DNA of 51,493 bases from Desulfobacteraceae bacterium 4572_35.1 (GCA_002084705.1 NBLX01000003.1:1-51493), one strand, 5' to 3'; counted from the stretch's first letter, positions 19,423-29,142 are shown. The notes: generated from the sequence alone by a model not told the origin. Numbers and translations are program-made.

Positions 19423-20616
19423 ATGTATGAATATCCCGATCAACGTGGTCATTTTGGTCAATTCGGTGGGCGTTATGTTGCTGAAACCCTTATGCCGGCA
19501 CTGCTGGAATTGGAACAGGCATATCGTGAAGCTCAGGCCGAGCCAAAATTTCAGCAGGAGTTTGATTATTATCTTAATAACTATGTTGGTCGTCCGAGTC
19601 CTATGTATTATGCCGAGCGTTTGACTCAATCTCTGGGTGGGGCAAAGATATACCTGAAACGTGAAGATCTGAATCACACTGGTGCCCACAAGGTAAACAA
19701 CACCGTGGGGCAGGTACTGCTGGCACGACGGATGGGTAAGAAAAAAGTTATAGCTGAAACCGGTGCAGGACAGCATGGTGTAGCCACCGCTACGGTTGCC
19801 GCCCGTTTTGGTTTGGAGTGTGATGTTTTTATGGGCACCGAGGATATCCGCCGCCAATCGTTGAATGTTTTTCGGATGAAGTTGCTTGGAGCCAGAGTAC
19901 ATGGTGTAACCAGCGGAACGGCAACCCTTAAAGATGCTATGAACGATGCTTTACGCTATTGGGTGACCAATGTTAGCGATACCTTTTATATTATCGGTAC
20001 TGTCGCGGGGCCTCATCCATATCCGCAGATGGTGCGTGATTTCCAATCGGTAATCGGGCGTGAAGCCCGTGCTCAGATGTTAAAAATAGAAGGGAAACTG
20101 CCCGATGTTGCCGTTGCCTGTATCGGTGGTGGCTCCAATGCCATGGGGATGTTTTTCCCTTTTATAAACGATAAACAGGTTCGCCTCATCGGCGTTGAAG
20201 CAGCAGGGCTTGGACTCGATACCGATAAGCACGCAGCCAGCATTAGCGCAGGTCGTGTCGGTGTTCTCCATGGGAATAAAACCTATTTGTTGCAGAACGA
20301 TGATGGACAAATTGATCATGCGCACTCTATAAGCGCTGGTCTTGACTATCCCGGCGTTGGTCCCGAGCATGCGCTGCTGCACGAAATTAAGCGGGCTGAA
20401 TATTGTGCGGTCAGCGACGATGAAGCCTTGGATGCTTTTAAGAAGTTGACGCAACTTGAGGGGATTATTCCAGCTCTGGAAAGTGCCCACGCTATTGCTC
20501 AGGTGATTAAACTGGCACCGACTATGAGATCTGAGCAGACCATTGCGGTGTGTCTGTCGGGTCGTGGAGACAAAGATATGCATACCGTTGCAGAAGCCTT
20601 TGATGTAACATTATAA
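19423..20616 (+). CDS. trpB: Tryptophan synthase beta subunit
   Basis: A 397-residue PLP enzyme that condenses indole and serine. The Schiff-base lysine is K90 in [18 protein letters not shown] follows, and [10 protein letters not shown] near residue 230 binds the cofactor phosphate. ATG 19423 is preferred because AGAGG lies seven bases before it; GTG 19417 in frame would add two residues. It is the TrpB1 form, normally paired with TrpA, but trpA is 2.2 kb away here because two other genes intervene. Confidence 0.97.
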   Translation: MYEYPDQRGHFGQFGGRYVAETLMPALLELEQAYREAQAEPKFQQEFDYYLNNYVGRPSPMYYAERLTQSLGGAKIYLKREDLNHTGAHKVNNTVGQVLLARRMGKKKVIAETGAGQHGVATATVAARFGLECDVFMGTEDIRRQSLNVFRMKLLGARVHGVTSGTATLKDAMNDALRYWVTNVSDTFYIIGTVAGPHPYPQMVRDFQSVIGREARAQMLKIEGKLPDVAVACIGGGSNAMGMFFPFINDKQVRLIGVEAAGLGLDTDKHAASISAGRVGVLHGNKTYLLQNDDGQIDHAHSISAGLDYPGVGPEHALLHEIKRAEYCAVSDDEALDAFKKLTQLEGIIPALESAHAIAQVIKLAPTMRSEQTIAVCLSGRGDKDMHTVAEAFDVTL

Positions 20617-20638
20617 TGTCGTTTTTTCAGGAGCTGTT

Positions 20639-22000
20639 ATGCGTTTTACTGAATTAGATCTACCCCCACAGGTGCAACATGGTATTGAAGCACAGGGGTT
20701 CGAAAATTTAACCCCAGTGCAGCAACAGGCCGTACCCATAGCTCTTGCTGGCAAGGATGTTGCCGCCCAGGCACAGACCGGTACCGGTAAAACAGCAGCT
20801 TTCTTGATTGCGTTGTTTACCCGTTTACTTAATGACCCTCAGCAAACCAGCTCTAACCCGCGAGCCTTGGTTATGGCACCGACGCGTGAGTTGGTGGTGC
20901 AGATATGTGAAGATGCAAAAAATATCGGAGCTGATTGCCTTCTGAAAATTGTTCCCATTTTTGGTGGTATCGATTATGAGCGCCAGCGTAAATTATTGAC
21001 TGACGGTGTAGATGTGATAATTGCTACCCCAGGGCGTTTGATTGACTATGCCAAGCAGAAAGTGTTTTCCTTTAATTGTATAGAGGTGTTGGTGATTGAT
21101 GAAGCTGATAGAATGTTTGATATGGGCTTTATCAGTGATTTGCGTTATATTTTGCGACGCCTTCCATCTTTTGAAAAGCGCCAAACCATGTTGTTTTCTG
21201 CCACTTTGTCCCCACGGGTGATGGAACTAGCTTATGACTTTATGAATAATGCAGAAAAGGTGCAGATTGAACCAGAACAGGTAACAGCCAAGCTGGTAGA
21301 GCAGGTTGTGTACCATGTTGGCTATAAGGAAAAATTGCCATTGCTGCTTGGTTTGCTCAGTGGTCGTATGGCTGACGGCAGGGTAATGTTGTTTGCCAAT
21401 ACCAAACGGGAGACGGAATACGTTACCCAAGTACTGCAGGCGAATAATTATAAGGCTGCACAGATATCAGGCGATATCTCCCAGGCTAAACGAATGCGAA
21501 TCCTGCAAGAGTTCAAAGATGGGAAGTTGCATGTTCTTGTAGCTACAGATGTTGCCTCGCGCGGGATCCATATCGCTGATGTTACCCATGTAGTTAATTA
21601 CGATGTGCCCCAGGATCAGGAAGATTATGTGCATCGTATAGGGCGGACTGCCCGTGCTGGGGCTGCAGGATTGGCGATAACCATGGCGGATGAAAATCTG
21701 GTGTTTCATTTGCCGGCGATAGAGGAATATATTGGGACTAAAATCCCCAGTGAAGTGCCGGAGGAGGCGCTGTTTTGTTGGAACTACCAACGACCACAAC
21801 TGAAAAAGAAAACACCGGCGCAACGTAAGGCCTCTTCAGTTAGGAGAGGTGGCCGCCCCGCAGGCAAACCAGCAAGCAAGGGGCCAGGAAAGGGAACAAA
21901 GGTGTCAGGGAAGGCTGCTGAAATCACTGGCAATAAGCCCCATCGGCGTAGACCGAATCGGCGCAAAAGCACGCCTAAACCGGAAAACCGTGATTCATGA
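20639..22000 (+). CDS. rhlB: DEAD-box ATP-dependent RNA helicase, RhlB-like
   Basis: A 453-residue helicase with every core motif: Q motif (LTPVQQQAVP), Walker A AQTGTGKT, PTREL, TPGRLIDY, DEAD in VIDEADRMFDMGF, SATLS, LFANTKRE, ATDVASRG and HRIGRTARAG. The LPAIEEYIG segment after the core and the GDISQAKRMRIL stretch resemble RhlB, the degradosome helicase, more than RhlE; the subfamily call is my reading, not a search. The last 70 residues are lysine- and arginine-rich with no fixed structure, likely an RNA-binding tail. It follows trpB by 22 bases and overlaps the next gene by four, so it appears to ride in the trp transcript. Confidence 0.85.
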   Translation: MRFTELDLPPQVQHGIEAQGFENLTPVQQQAVPIALAGKDVAAQAQTGTGKTAAFLIALFTRLLNDPQQTSSNPRALVMAPTRELVVQICEDAKNIGADCLLKIVPIFGGIDYERQRKLLTDGVDVIIATPGRLIDYAKQKVFSFNCIEVLVIDEADRMFDMGFISDLRYILRRLPSFEKRQTMLFSATLSPRVMELAYDFMNNAEKVQIEPEQVTAKLVEQVVYHVGYKEKLPLLLGLLSGRMADGRVMLFANTKRETEYVTQVLQANNYKAAQISGDISQAKRMRILQEFKDGKLHVLVATDVASRGIHIADVTHVVNYDVPQDQEDYVHRIGRTARAGAAGLAITMADENLVFHLPAIEEYIGTKIPSEVPEEALFCWNYQRPQLKKKTPAQRKASSVRRGGRPAGKPASKGPGKGTKVSGKAAEITGNKPHRRRPNRRKSTPKPENRDS

Positions 22001-22683
22001 CGACAACTCAACTCAGTTTACCTGAATTGGCTGATTGTCGACGCTGCCAGCGTTTAGTCGATTATTTGGCTCATCTGCCGCCCAAGTCGGGGCGAACCCG
22101 TGATGATTATTGGAATAAACCAGTACCGGGTTTCGGTGATCTTCAGGCGCAGATATGGTTGGTAGGACTTGCCCCCGGTGCACATGGTGCCAATCGTACC
22201 GGTCGTCCATTTACAGGTGATGGGGCGGGAGACTTTATGTATCCATTGCTCTATCAAGCTGGGTTCAGCAATCAACCACAGGTCAGTTGTGTCGGCGATG
22301 GTCTGCAACTGAAAAATATCTATATCAGCAATGCCGTTAAATGTGTTCCCCCTGGCAACAAGCCAACTGCGGCAGAATTTAATAATTGCCGACAATTTAT
22401 GTTGCAGGAGTGGCAACAGTTATCGCAGGTGCGTGTTCTTTTTGCCCTTGGTCGCGATGCCTTTATGAGTGTGCTGCGTTTGCTTAAACAGGCGGGAGTG
22501 ATTGAGCGTTTGTCCGATTACCCATTTCAACACAATGTTGCTTATCCTTTGGCTAACGGGCAGTGGTTGTTGAGCAGTTATCACACCAGTCGCTACAATG
22601 TCCAGACACGACGTATTACTGCTCCGCTTTTTTTAAAAGTGCTTGATCATGCGTATTTGCTGGCGCAAACACCTGTTAGCTAG
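21997..22683 (+). CDS. Uracil-DNA glycosylase, family 5 (UDGb type, iron-sulfur)
   Basis: A 228-residue protein with the family 5 motif GLAPGAHGANRTGRPFTGDG at residues 57-76 and the later SYHTSRYN motif carrying the conserved histidine. Four cysteines (C14, C17, C116, C131, the last two in KCVPPGNKP followed by NNC) match the 4Fe-4S ligands of families 4 and 5. Such enzymes excise uracil, and often hypoxanthine or other deaminated bases, from DNA. Family 5 lacks the catalytic Asp of family 1. The ATG overlaps the helicase stop by four bases. Confidence 0.9.
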   Translation: MTTTQLSLPELADCRRCQRLVDYLAHLPPKSGRTRDDYWNKPVPGFGDLQAQIWLVGLAPGAHGANRTGRPFTGDGAGDFMYPLLYQAGFSNQPQVSCVGDGLQLKNIYISNAVKCVPPGNKPTAAEFNNCRQFMLQEWQQLSQVRVLFALGRDAFMSVLRLLKQAGVIERLSDYPFQHNVAYPLANGQWLLSSYHTSRYNVQTRRITAPLFLKVLDHAYLLAQTPVS

Positions 22684-22814
22684 TACTAATTCATGGGGTG
22701 ATACGAGAAAACGGTTGAAAGCATAGTTGTTATTGAATTAAACTCTCTCAGTTAAGTATTGGCATGAGATCGCGAAGCGGCGATGACTCAGCTCATGACA
22801 AAAAAGGGGTTATT
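22684..22814 (+). promoter_or_regulatory. Spacer before trpA with a bulged hairpin and a possible weak promoter
   Basis: Seen directly: CATGAG plus ATCGC (22763-22773) pairs with GCGAT (22780-22784) and CTCATG (22792-22797), leaving a seven-base bulge, just before the AAGGGG ribosome site of trpA. There is no T run, so it is not an intrinsic terminator. A TTGAAA at 22715 could be a -35, but the matching -10 (TTAAAC at 22738) is poor. In a cluster where most genes overlap, a 131-base spacer suggests that trpA may have its own start or be controlled at the RNA level; that is inference. Confidence 0.4.
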
Positions 22815-23627
22815 GTGGGGCGGATAAAACAGACATTTGCACAGCTTAAACAACGAGGTGAGACGGCATTGATTCCGTTTGTAACCGCCGGCGACCCGAA
22901 TCTTCAAACCACAGAAGATATTATCGATGCAATCATTGCTGCCGGAGCTGATATTATTGAGCTTGGGATGCCATTTTCCGATCCAATGGCAGATGGACCG
23001 ACAATTCAGGCAGCTTCAGAACGTGCTTTGGCTGCGGGCACCACTCTGGTAGATGTTTTAGCGCTTGTCGCACGGCTGCGTACGCGCACGCAGGTACCCA
23101 TTGTTTTGATGGGCTATTACAATCCTATATTTAGCTATGGTGCCCAACTTTTTGCGCAGCATGCTAAACAGGCTGGGGTTGATGGATTGTTGTTGGTGGA
23201 TTTGCCACCGGAGGAGCAGCTTGAATTGAGTTCCTTTCTGGAAAATCAAAAAATTCATCTTATTACCTTGTTGGCACCTACTACCTCGGAACAGCGAACC
23301 AAAGAACTGCTGTCTGCAGCACGTGGCTTTGTTTACTATGTTTCCATGACCGGCGTCACCGGAACTGCCAAGGTCGACAGTGAGGCCATCGAAGTTAGGG
23401 TTAAAAATTTACGCAAGCAAAGTCCAGTACCGGTTGCCGTTGGTTTCGGTATTACCAGCGCTGCTGACGCTGGTGCCATTGCGCGCTTTTCCGATGCCGT
23501 TGTGGTTGGAAGCGCTCTGGTTAATATCATTAAACAGCATGCTGAATCGCCAAGTTTACTTGAGGAGGTGCACACGTTTGTACATGACCTTAAACAGGGT
23601 GTTTTGGATGCCACAAATAACAGATAA
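22815..23627 (+). CDS. trpA: Tryptophan synthase alpha subunit
   Basis: A 270-residue TIM barrel that cleaves indole-3-glycerol phosphate and channels indole to TrpB. The catalytic glutamate is in IIELGMPFSDPMADGP, the aspartate in LLVDLPPEE, and GFGITSAADA and VVVGSALV make the phosphate site. GTG 22815 is chosen since AAGGGG lies just upstream and it gives the family length. An upstream in-frame ATG at 22764 lies inside a hairpin and would add 17 polar residues not typical of TrpA. Confidence 0.95.
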   Translation: MGRIKQTFAQLKQRGETALIPFVTAGDPNLQTTEDIIDAIIAAGADIIELGMPFSDPMADGPTIQAASERALAAGTTLVDVLALVARLRTRTQVPIVLMGYYNPIFSYGAQLFAQHAKQAGVDGLLLVDLPPEEQLELSSFLENQKIHLITLLAPTTSEQRTKELLSAARGFVYYVSMTGVTGTAKVDSEAIEVRVKNLRKQSPVPVAVGFGITSAADAGAIARFSDAVVVGSALVNIIKQHAESPSLLEEVHTFVHDLKQGVLDATNNR

Positions 23628-23640
23628 AGTGAGGTAACTC

Positions 23641-24492
23641 ATGTCATGGTTTAGCAAAAAAGCGAAAGCGCCAATTTCTGCAGTTGAGACTAAAACGGTT
23701 AAGATGCCCGAAGGGGTGTGGACTAAATGTAAAAATTGTTCTGAGATTATCTATTCCAAAGAGATCGAGCGAAACCTGAATGTTTGTCCCAAGTGTGATT
23801 ATCATTTTCGCATAAGTGCCAGGGAGCGTATTGATTTGGTAATTGATGCCGGGACATTCGAAGAGATGGACGCAGGGCTTGAATCGACCGATTTTCTGGA
23901 GTTTAAAGATTCTAAAAAATATAAAGACCGGATCAGGGCTGCCGTGGCTAAAGCTGGCGGTGGAGATGCTGTTATCTGCGGTTGTGGCAATATCAATGAT
24001 TTGCCAGTGGTAGTATCTGTTTTTGATTTCAGCTTCATGGGTGGAAGTATGGGATCTGTTGTTGGAGAGAAAATAACTAGGGCTATAGAAAAAGGGATTG
24101 AGACCAAGGCTCCGGTTATTGTTTTTTCCTGCTCAGGTGGTGCTAGAATGCAGGAGAGTATCCTCTCCCTGATGCAGATGGCCAAAACCAGCGCTGCTTT
24201 GGCGAAATTGAAGGAAGCTGGATTACCCTTTGTTTCAGTATTAACCGATCCAACTACCGGCGGAGTTACAGCCAGTTTTGCTATGCTGGGTGATATCAAC
24301 ATGACAGAGCCACGAGCATTGATAGGTTTTGCTGGTCCTCGCGTAATTGAACAGACCATTCGTCAAAAATTGCCGGAGGGATTTCAACGCTCGGAATATC
24401 TCCTTGAACATGGGATGATCGATATGATTGTTCGCCGTCAGGAGATGAAAGAGAAGTTGTCACAGATGTTGCGGGTCTTCACCAAGAGCTGA
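23641..24492 (+). CDS. accD: Acetyl-CoA carboxylase carboxyltransferase subunit beta
   Basis: A 283-residue subunit that, with AccA, moves the carboxyl group from biotin to acetyl-CoA to make malonyl-CoA for fatty acids. The N-terminal zinc ribbon is C30-x2-C33 and C49-x2-C52. [18 protein letters not shown] and [18 protein letters not shown] form the CoA-binding crotonase core. GAGG lies before the ATG. It is followed by folC, a pairing seen in many proteobacteria. Confidence 0.97.
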   Translation: MSWFSKKAKAPISAVETKTVKMPEGVWTKCKNCSEIIYSKEIERNLNVCPKCDYHFRISARERIDLVIDAGTFEEMDAGLESTDFLEFKDSKKYKDRIRAAVAKAGGGDAVICGCGNINDLPVVVSVFDFSFMGGSMGSVVGEKITRAIEKGIETKAPVIVFSCSGGARMQESILSLMQMAKTSAALAKLKEAGLPFVSVLTDPTTGGVTASFAMLGDINMTEPRALIGFAGPRVIEQTIRQKLPEGFQRSEYLLEHGMIDMIVRRQEMKEKLSQMLRVFTKS

Positions 24493-24496
24493 AACC

Positions 24497-25759
24497 ATGG
24501 GTAAAGAAGCCATATTGGAGTTCCTGTACGGTCTTCAGATGTTTGGCATTAAGCTCGGTTTGGAAAATATCCACACCCTGTTGCATTCGGTGGACAATCC
24601 TCAGAACCAATATGGGATCATACATGTAGCCGGAACCAATGGTAAGGGGTCAGTGTGTACTTTTTTGCGCGCAATTCTGATGGCGGCCGGTTATCGGGTT
24701 GGAACCTACACCTCTCCGCATCTGCACCAGTTTAACGAACGGATAACCGTTGATAATTGCCCCATAGACGATGATGAATTAGCATCCTTGGTTGACGAGT
24801 TGCGCAGCGGTAATCCCGGTGTTCCCGCCACTTTCTTTGAATTTACTACAGCGTTGGCATTGCTCCATTTTTCCCGCAGTGAAGTTGATGTGGTGGTGCT
24901 GGAAGTTGGGATGGGGGGCAGACTGGATGCTACCAACGTCGTGACTCCTCTGGTCTCGGTCATTACCTCGGTAAGCATTGATCATGGTGGCTATTTAGGT
25001 GATTCAATTGAGCAGATCGCCGCTGAAAAGGGTGGCATTATCAAAGCCGGAGTGCCTGTAGTTATCTCTTCTCAACAGGAGGCGGTGCAGTCGGTGTTGC
25101 TCCGGCAGGCTGATGACGCAGGGGCGCTTGCATTTCTTTACGGTCGTGATTTTCACTGTGAAAATGGTAGCGATGAAATGAAGGTTGTCAGTACGGACCA
25201 AGTGTGGACAGAGTTGCGTCCGCAGATGTTGGGTCGGCACCAAGGGGAGAATTTGGCGACGGCTTTGATGACTTTGCAATGTTTATTGTTACATGGCTAT
25301 GAAGTTACACAGGCACAAATCAGAACTGCTGTGGCGCAGGCAACTTGGCCCGGGCGTTTGGAGTGGTGGCCGGATACCCACCCCCCTGTTCTTCTCGATG
25401 GTGCCCATAATGAAGCTGGCGCGACCTCTTTGGCAACCTATCTTCAACAGCATGATTATACCAAGATTCGATGGGTCGCCGGGTTTAAGGTTGATAAAGA
25501 TGTTGCAGCGATTCTGCGTTGTATGCTGTCATTGACCTTGCGGGTTTATGCTGTTGAGCCTCCGGTTGAGCAGCCTTTCCCATGTGAACAGATTGTTGAC
25601 ATTGTAGTTGCCTCGGGTGGAGTTGGGCAATCCTATGCTGACGGAGTATCAGCCTTGCAGCAAGCACAGCGCGATTGCCGGGCAGGAGAAATTGTTGTTG
25701 TTGCTGGCTCTCTTTTTTTAGTGGCAGCTTGTCGTGAATATCTGATTTTATCTAGGTGA
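24497..25759 (+). CDS. folC: Folylpolyglutamate synthase / dihydrofolate synthase
   Basis: A 420-residue Mur-ligase-like enzyme that adds glutamate to dihydropteroate and to folates. The P-loop is in VAGTNGKGSV (near residue 45), followed by the folate-binding YTSPHLHQFNERI, EVGMGGRLDATN with the catalytic glutamate, and DGAHNEAG in the C-terminal domain. The start is 5 bases after accD with only a weak ribosome site, so translation is probably coupled. Together with folP at 40296 it gives two folate genes in the window. Confidence 0.95.
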   Translation: MGKEAILEFLYGLQMFGIKLGLENIHTLLHSVDNPQNQYGIIHVAGTNGKGSVCTFLRAILMAAGYRVGTYTSPHLHQFNERITVDNCPIDDDELASLVDELRSGNPGVPATFFEFTTALALLHFSRSEVDVVVLEVGMGGRLDATNVVTPLVSVITSVSIDHGGYLGDSIEQIAAEKGGIIKAGVPVVISSQQEAVQSVLLRQADDAGALAFLYGRDFHCENGSDEMKVVSTDQVWTELRPQMLGRHQGENLATALMTLQCLLLHGYEVTQAQIRTAVAQATWPGRLEWWPDTHPPVLLDGAHNEAGATSLATYLQQHDYTKIRWVAGFKVDKDVAAILRCMLSLTLRVYAVEPPVEQPFPCEQIVDIVVASGGVGQSYADGVSALQQAQRDCRAGEIVVVAGSLFLVAACREYLILSR

Positions 25760-25768
25760 TTAACCTCT

Positions 25769-27874
25769 ATGCGTGACGATAAATTGTGTAATTTTCTACA
25801 GATAGTGATGTTTGTGATTGTCAGTTGCTTGTTCTTTGTCACTAGTGCCAGTGCTAGAGATATACACAAAAAAAATGTTCCAGTATCTATTCAAGCCGAT
25901 AACCTAAAGTTTGATAAAGAGTCTGGAGTATATTCAGCACAAGGGCAAGTGGAACTGCGGCAGGAACAGACGCAATTACATGCAGATCAAGTTCAGTATA
26001 ATGCTCGCACTGGTGATGCCGATGCTGTTGGTAATGCTGTACTCAACGATCCAGATGGTACGTTAGAGGGCGAGCAGATGAATGTCAACATGAAGACCGG
26101 CATTGGAGAAGCTACTAAGGCTAAAGGTTTTCTCAGTGCCTATAATTTTCATATCGCCGGTGATGATATTAGTAAGTTGGGTGAGTTTACCTATCAGGTT
26201 AAAAATGGATTTTTTACTACCTGCGACGCTGAGCCACCCGCATGGAAATTTGGTGCCAGTGATCTAAATGTTAGTCTTGGTGGCATGGCTAAAGCGCATA
26301 ATGTTAAATTTTATCTTCACGATGTTCCTGTCCTTTATCTCCCCTATATTGCCTATCCGGTAAATACAGAGCGCCAATCAGGTTTTTTGATGCCAGCGTT
26401 GGGTTACTCTAATGACCGCGGCATGCAAACTTCTATTGCATATTATCAGGTGATGGCGCGCAACATGGATGCTACCCTGTACCTAGATTATTTTTCTGAT
26501 ATGGGGTTGGGCAGTGGGCTGAGCTATCGTTATATTTTTGGTGATGATAGCGCCGGTGAGGCAAATGTGTATTACCTGTCGGGGTTTGAAAATCCTGAGT
26601 ATGAAAATCTTAATGATAGCCTTGCCTTCAAGTGGGATCATCTCGGCACTCTGCCTTATGGGGTGCGCTTTAGCGCCGATACAGAATATGTGAGTGATAG
26701 TGAGTACTTCGAGGAGTTCGGCGAGATTGCAGAAGAATATAATAAGGATGAAGTGGAATCTACCGTTGCCCTGAGTAAACGTTGGGGTAGCCTGGCTGCC
26801 ACTCTGAGTGCTATCTATACTAAAGATCTTGAGGATGACGCAGATAACGATAAAACGTTGCAGCGTTTGCCTGAGTTTCAGTTAGATTATATGCGCACCC
26901 GTATTGGATCAACTCCTCTGTATTTCAAATTTGATTCAACCTCTACCTATTTCTGGCGACGCGAAGGTTTGAAGGGGGAACGGGTTGATGCTCGTCCGGC
27001 TATCTCAGCGTTTTTCCAACCGGGAGGGGTGGTGGATATAGAACCGGAACTTGGCTATCGACAACGGCTTTATTGGACCTCTAACGAAGGACCAGGTTAT
27101 GAGCACGCAGAAAATTATGAATTTTCTACCCGCTTTTCCACTCGGTTAGCCCGTGTTTTTGATCTGGGAAGCTCAGAAGGATTGACCAAGATTAAACATA
27201 GCGTTGAACCGGAAGTAACCTATTATTATACCCCCAACAAGAATCAGGATCACCTGCCATATTTTGATTCTGCTGATCGGGTGGCAAATAAAAATATGGT
27301 GGAGTATGCGCTGGTTAACCGTTTTATCGGTCGCTTCATTGAGGATGGTAATCGTCCAACTTATCGCGAGTTCGCTTATCTGCGTTTTTCACAGAGTTAT
27401 GATTTTTGGCTTAGTCGTCGTGATCGTGATGAAAAAAACAGTAGTCACAGTTTCTCCAATATGCGCACCGAGTTAATATTGCGACCCAGTACTCTCTGGA
27501 ATGTCGATATTGATCTGAGCTATGACCCACATCGGACAAAGCTGGCCAAGTTCAATGCCGAAACTGGTGCCCGTTATTCCGATGATTTGGGTTTTTCCGC
27601 TTCCTACCGTTACACTGAAGATGATTCAGAGTATCTGGCTGCCGGTGTAGATCTTGATTGGGCTAAGCCGTTGTACGTGAAGTACGAATATAGATACGAT
27701 TTTGTCGATGAAAAACGACTTGAGAATCTGGTCAGTGTCGAGTATCGTTCCCAATGCTGGAGTATTTTCCTAAGTTACCGTGACCGTATGGATGATAATG
27801 AGATTATGCTGACCTTCAGTTTGGGTGGCATTGGCTCTGTTGGTCATATCGGTAGTAGTTTCAGCAGCGATTAG
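25769..27874 (+). CDS. lptD: LPS-assembly protein LptD (OstA), outer-membrane barrel
   Basis: A 701-residue protein that inserts lipopolysaccharide in the outer leaflet with LptE. A signal peptide (residues 1-29, ending SASA) precedes an OstA jelly-roll domain (about 37-125), then a large beta-barrel rich in alternating aromatic strands. The mature protein has only two cysteines that I can see, C152 at the end of the N-terminal domain and C663 near the C-terminus, compatible with a single interdomain disulfide rather than the two pairs of E. coli. It shows that the host has an LPS outer membrane. It follows folC by nine bases. Confidence 0.93.
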   Translation: MRDDKLCNFLQIVMFVIVSCLFFVTSASARDIHKKNVPVSIQADNLKFDKESGVYSAQGQVELRQEQTQLHADQVQYNARTGDADAVGNAVLNDPDGTLEGEQMNVNMKTGIGEATKAKGFLSAYNFHIAGDDISKLGEFTYQVKNGFFTTCDAEPPAWKFGASDLNVSLGGMAKAHNVKFYLHDVPVLYLPYIAYPVNTERQSGFLMPALGYSNDRGMQTSIAYYQVMARNMDATLYLDYFSDMGLGSGLSYRYIFGDDSAGEANVYYLSGFENPEYENLNDSLAFKWDHLGTLPYGVRFSADTEYVSDSEYFEEFGEIAEEYNKDEVESTVALSKRWGSLAATLSAIYTKDLEDDADNDKTLQRLPEFQLDYMRTRIGSTPLYFKFDSTSTYFWRREGLKGERVDARPAISAFFQPGGVVDIEPELGYRQRLYWTSNEGPGYEHAENYEFSTRFSTRLARVFDLGSSEGLTKIKHSVEPEVTYYYTPNKNQDHLPYFDSADRVANKNMVEYALVNRFIGRFIEDGNRPTYREFAYLRFSQSYDFWLSRRDRDEKNSSHSFSNMRTELILRPSTLWNVDIDLSYDPHRTKLAKFNAETGARYSDDLGFSASYRYTEDDSEYLAAGVDLDWAKPLYVKYEYRYDFVDEKRLENLVSVEYRSQCWSIFLSYRDRMDDNEIMLTFSLGGIGSVGHIGSSFSSD

Positions 27875-27891
27875 TCGGAACCCTGTTGATG

Positions 27892-29034
27892 TTATGATTT
27901 ATCAAGTGGGTACAGGGCAACATCTATCCCTCCATTGCTGAAGTTGAATAGGGTTTTATCTTTTTCATTTGAGCTCAGCACAGAGGTTGTTGCAGAAGGT
28001 GTTCCGTGGTATGGCAGCAGGGCATAACCGTGCCAGCTGGGATAATTGTCGTGTAATTGCCTGCCCAGTTTTTTAAGCAGTTTTGTCGGTGTCGATGTCA
28101 GCGCAAGCCTTTCGCCGTAGGGTGGATTACAGATAATTAATCCATCATCTGTGGGCGCTTGTGCCTGAAATGCATCAGCGTGGCGAAAGGTTATAAATTG
28201 TGCTACTCCGGCCTGTTGAGCATTTTGCCGCGCGGATTCTACCGCCTGTTCATCAATGTCACTGCCATCAATTGTTATCCCTGTCTCTTTTTTTATCCCC
28301 CTGTCAGCTTCACTAAGCAGTGCTTCCCATAGTCCGCGCCGGAACCCCGGCCATGACATAAAGGCAAATTTACGCGATATCCCCGGTGGGATATTGGCAG
28401 CTATCAGCGCTGCTTCAATGGGGAATGTTCCCGAGCCACAAAATGGATCCCACAGTGGTTCTTGCCCCGTCCAATTACAGTGTAATAAACATCCCGCTGC
28501 TAATGTTTCCCGCAACGGTGCATTTGTTGCTTGCTGGCGATAACCTCGCTTGTGTAATAGATCGCCACTGCTGTCTACAGACAGGGTGCAGATATCGTTT
28601 TCAATGCGGACGAAAACTGTTTGTTGCTCTGGTGAAATCTCCTCTGAAACGGGAATTGACCCAAGCGCTTTGTGTATCGCTTCTTCGATTGTTGTAGCTA
28701 CGCGGTCGCTGTGGTTCAGACGTGATGAGTGGCAACTGACACGCAATGCAACCTTGTGGTGCGGTTTTATGAAGCGTCCCCACGGTAAGCGCGATGCTCT
28801 GTTGAACAGTGTGGGGAAATCTCGGCACTTGACGCTGCCAATACGTACCAGAATGCGGCTGGCACAACGTGACCATAAATTGACAAGATACAATTCACGC
28901 AATTTACCCGTGAAGGAGATTCCACCACGGGTAATGGTTAGTGGTGTATCGAGAAACTGTTTTAGTTCCTTAGCGCATATCTGTTCAAAACCGGGTGGCA
29001 TGATTACATAAAAATCTTCACTGGTGTTTTTCAT
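27892..29034 (-). CDS. rlmL: THUMP-domain 23S rRNA guanine-N2 methyltransferase (RlmL N-part / YpsC type)
   Basis: A 380-residue protein read right to left. The N-terminal ferredoxin-like and THUMP domain (about 1-160) holds FYVIMPPGFEQICAKEL, and the Rossmann methyltransferase domain has WDPFCGSGTFPIEAAL and the catalytic IICNPPYGERL motif. Proteins of this type methylate G2445 of 23S rRNA with SAM. The RlmK half that is fused in E. coli is absent, so it corresponds to the short form. It ends 17 bases from lptD, converging with it, and no clear shared terminator lies between. Confidence 0.85.
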   Translation of the reverse strand: MKNTSEDFYVIMPPGFEQICAKELKQFLDTPLTITRGGISFTGKLRELYLVNLWSRCASRILVRIGSVKCRDFPTLFNRASRLPWGRFIKPHHKVALRVSCHSSRLNHSDRVATTIEEAIHKALGSIPVSEEISPEQQTVFVRIENDICTLSVDSSGDLLHKRGYRQQATNAPLRETLAAGCLLHCNWTGQEPLWDPFCGSGTFPIEAALIAANIPPGISRKFAFMSWPGFRRGLWEALLSEADRGIKKETGITIDGSDIDEQAVESARQNAQQAGVAQFITFRHADAFQAQAPTDDGLIICNPPYGERLALTSTPTKLLKKLGRQLHDNYPSWHGYALLPYHGTPSATTSVLSSNEKDKTLFNFSNGGIDVALYPLDKS

Positions 29035-29071
29035 TAAGGCTCATCTGTTGGTTTAAAAGGGATGCAGTTGT

Positions 29072-29105
29072 CCCACGGACAATAAATTGCCTGTTGTGTC
29101 GTGGG
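29072..29105. repeat. Inverted repeat, possible hairpin, in the leader of the methyltransferase gene
   Basis: CCCACG (29072-29077) pairs with CGTGGG (29100-29105), and the arms extend inward through GACA and TGTC with one bulged base. It lies 38 to 71 bases ahead of the minus-strand methyltransferase start, so it may be an RNA leader hairpin or a protein-binding site. No function can be assigned. Confidence 0.5.
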
Positions 29106-29142
29106 TGTCATGTAATTTGAAAAGTTTAGCATATTTATAAGA

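Noticed and set aside
23802-24359. Minus-strand open frame of 185 codons within accD
   Set aside because: It is antisense to conserved AccD core sequence and lacks a ribosome site; treated as a shadow.
27875-27920. CCCTGT / ACAGGG repeat between converging lptD and rlmL as a shared terminator
   Set aside because: The arms are only six bases with a 25-base loop and there is no T run on either side.
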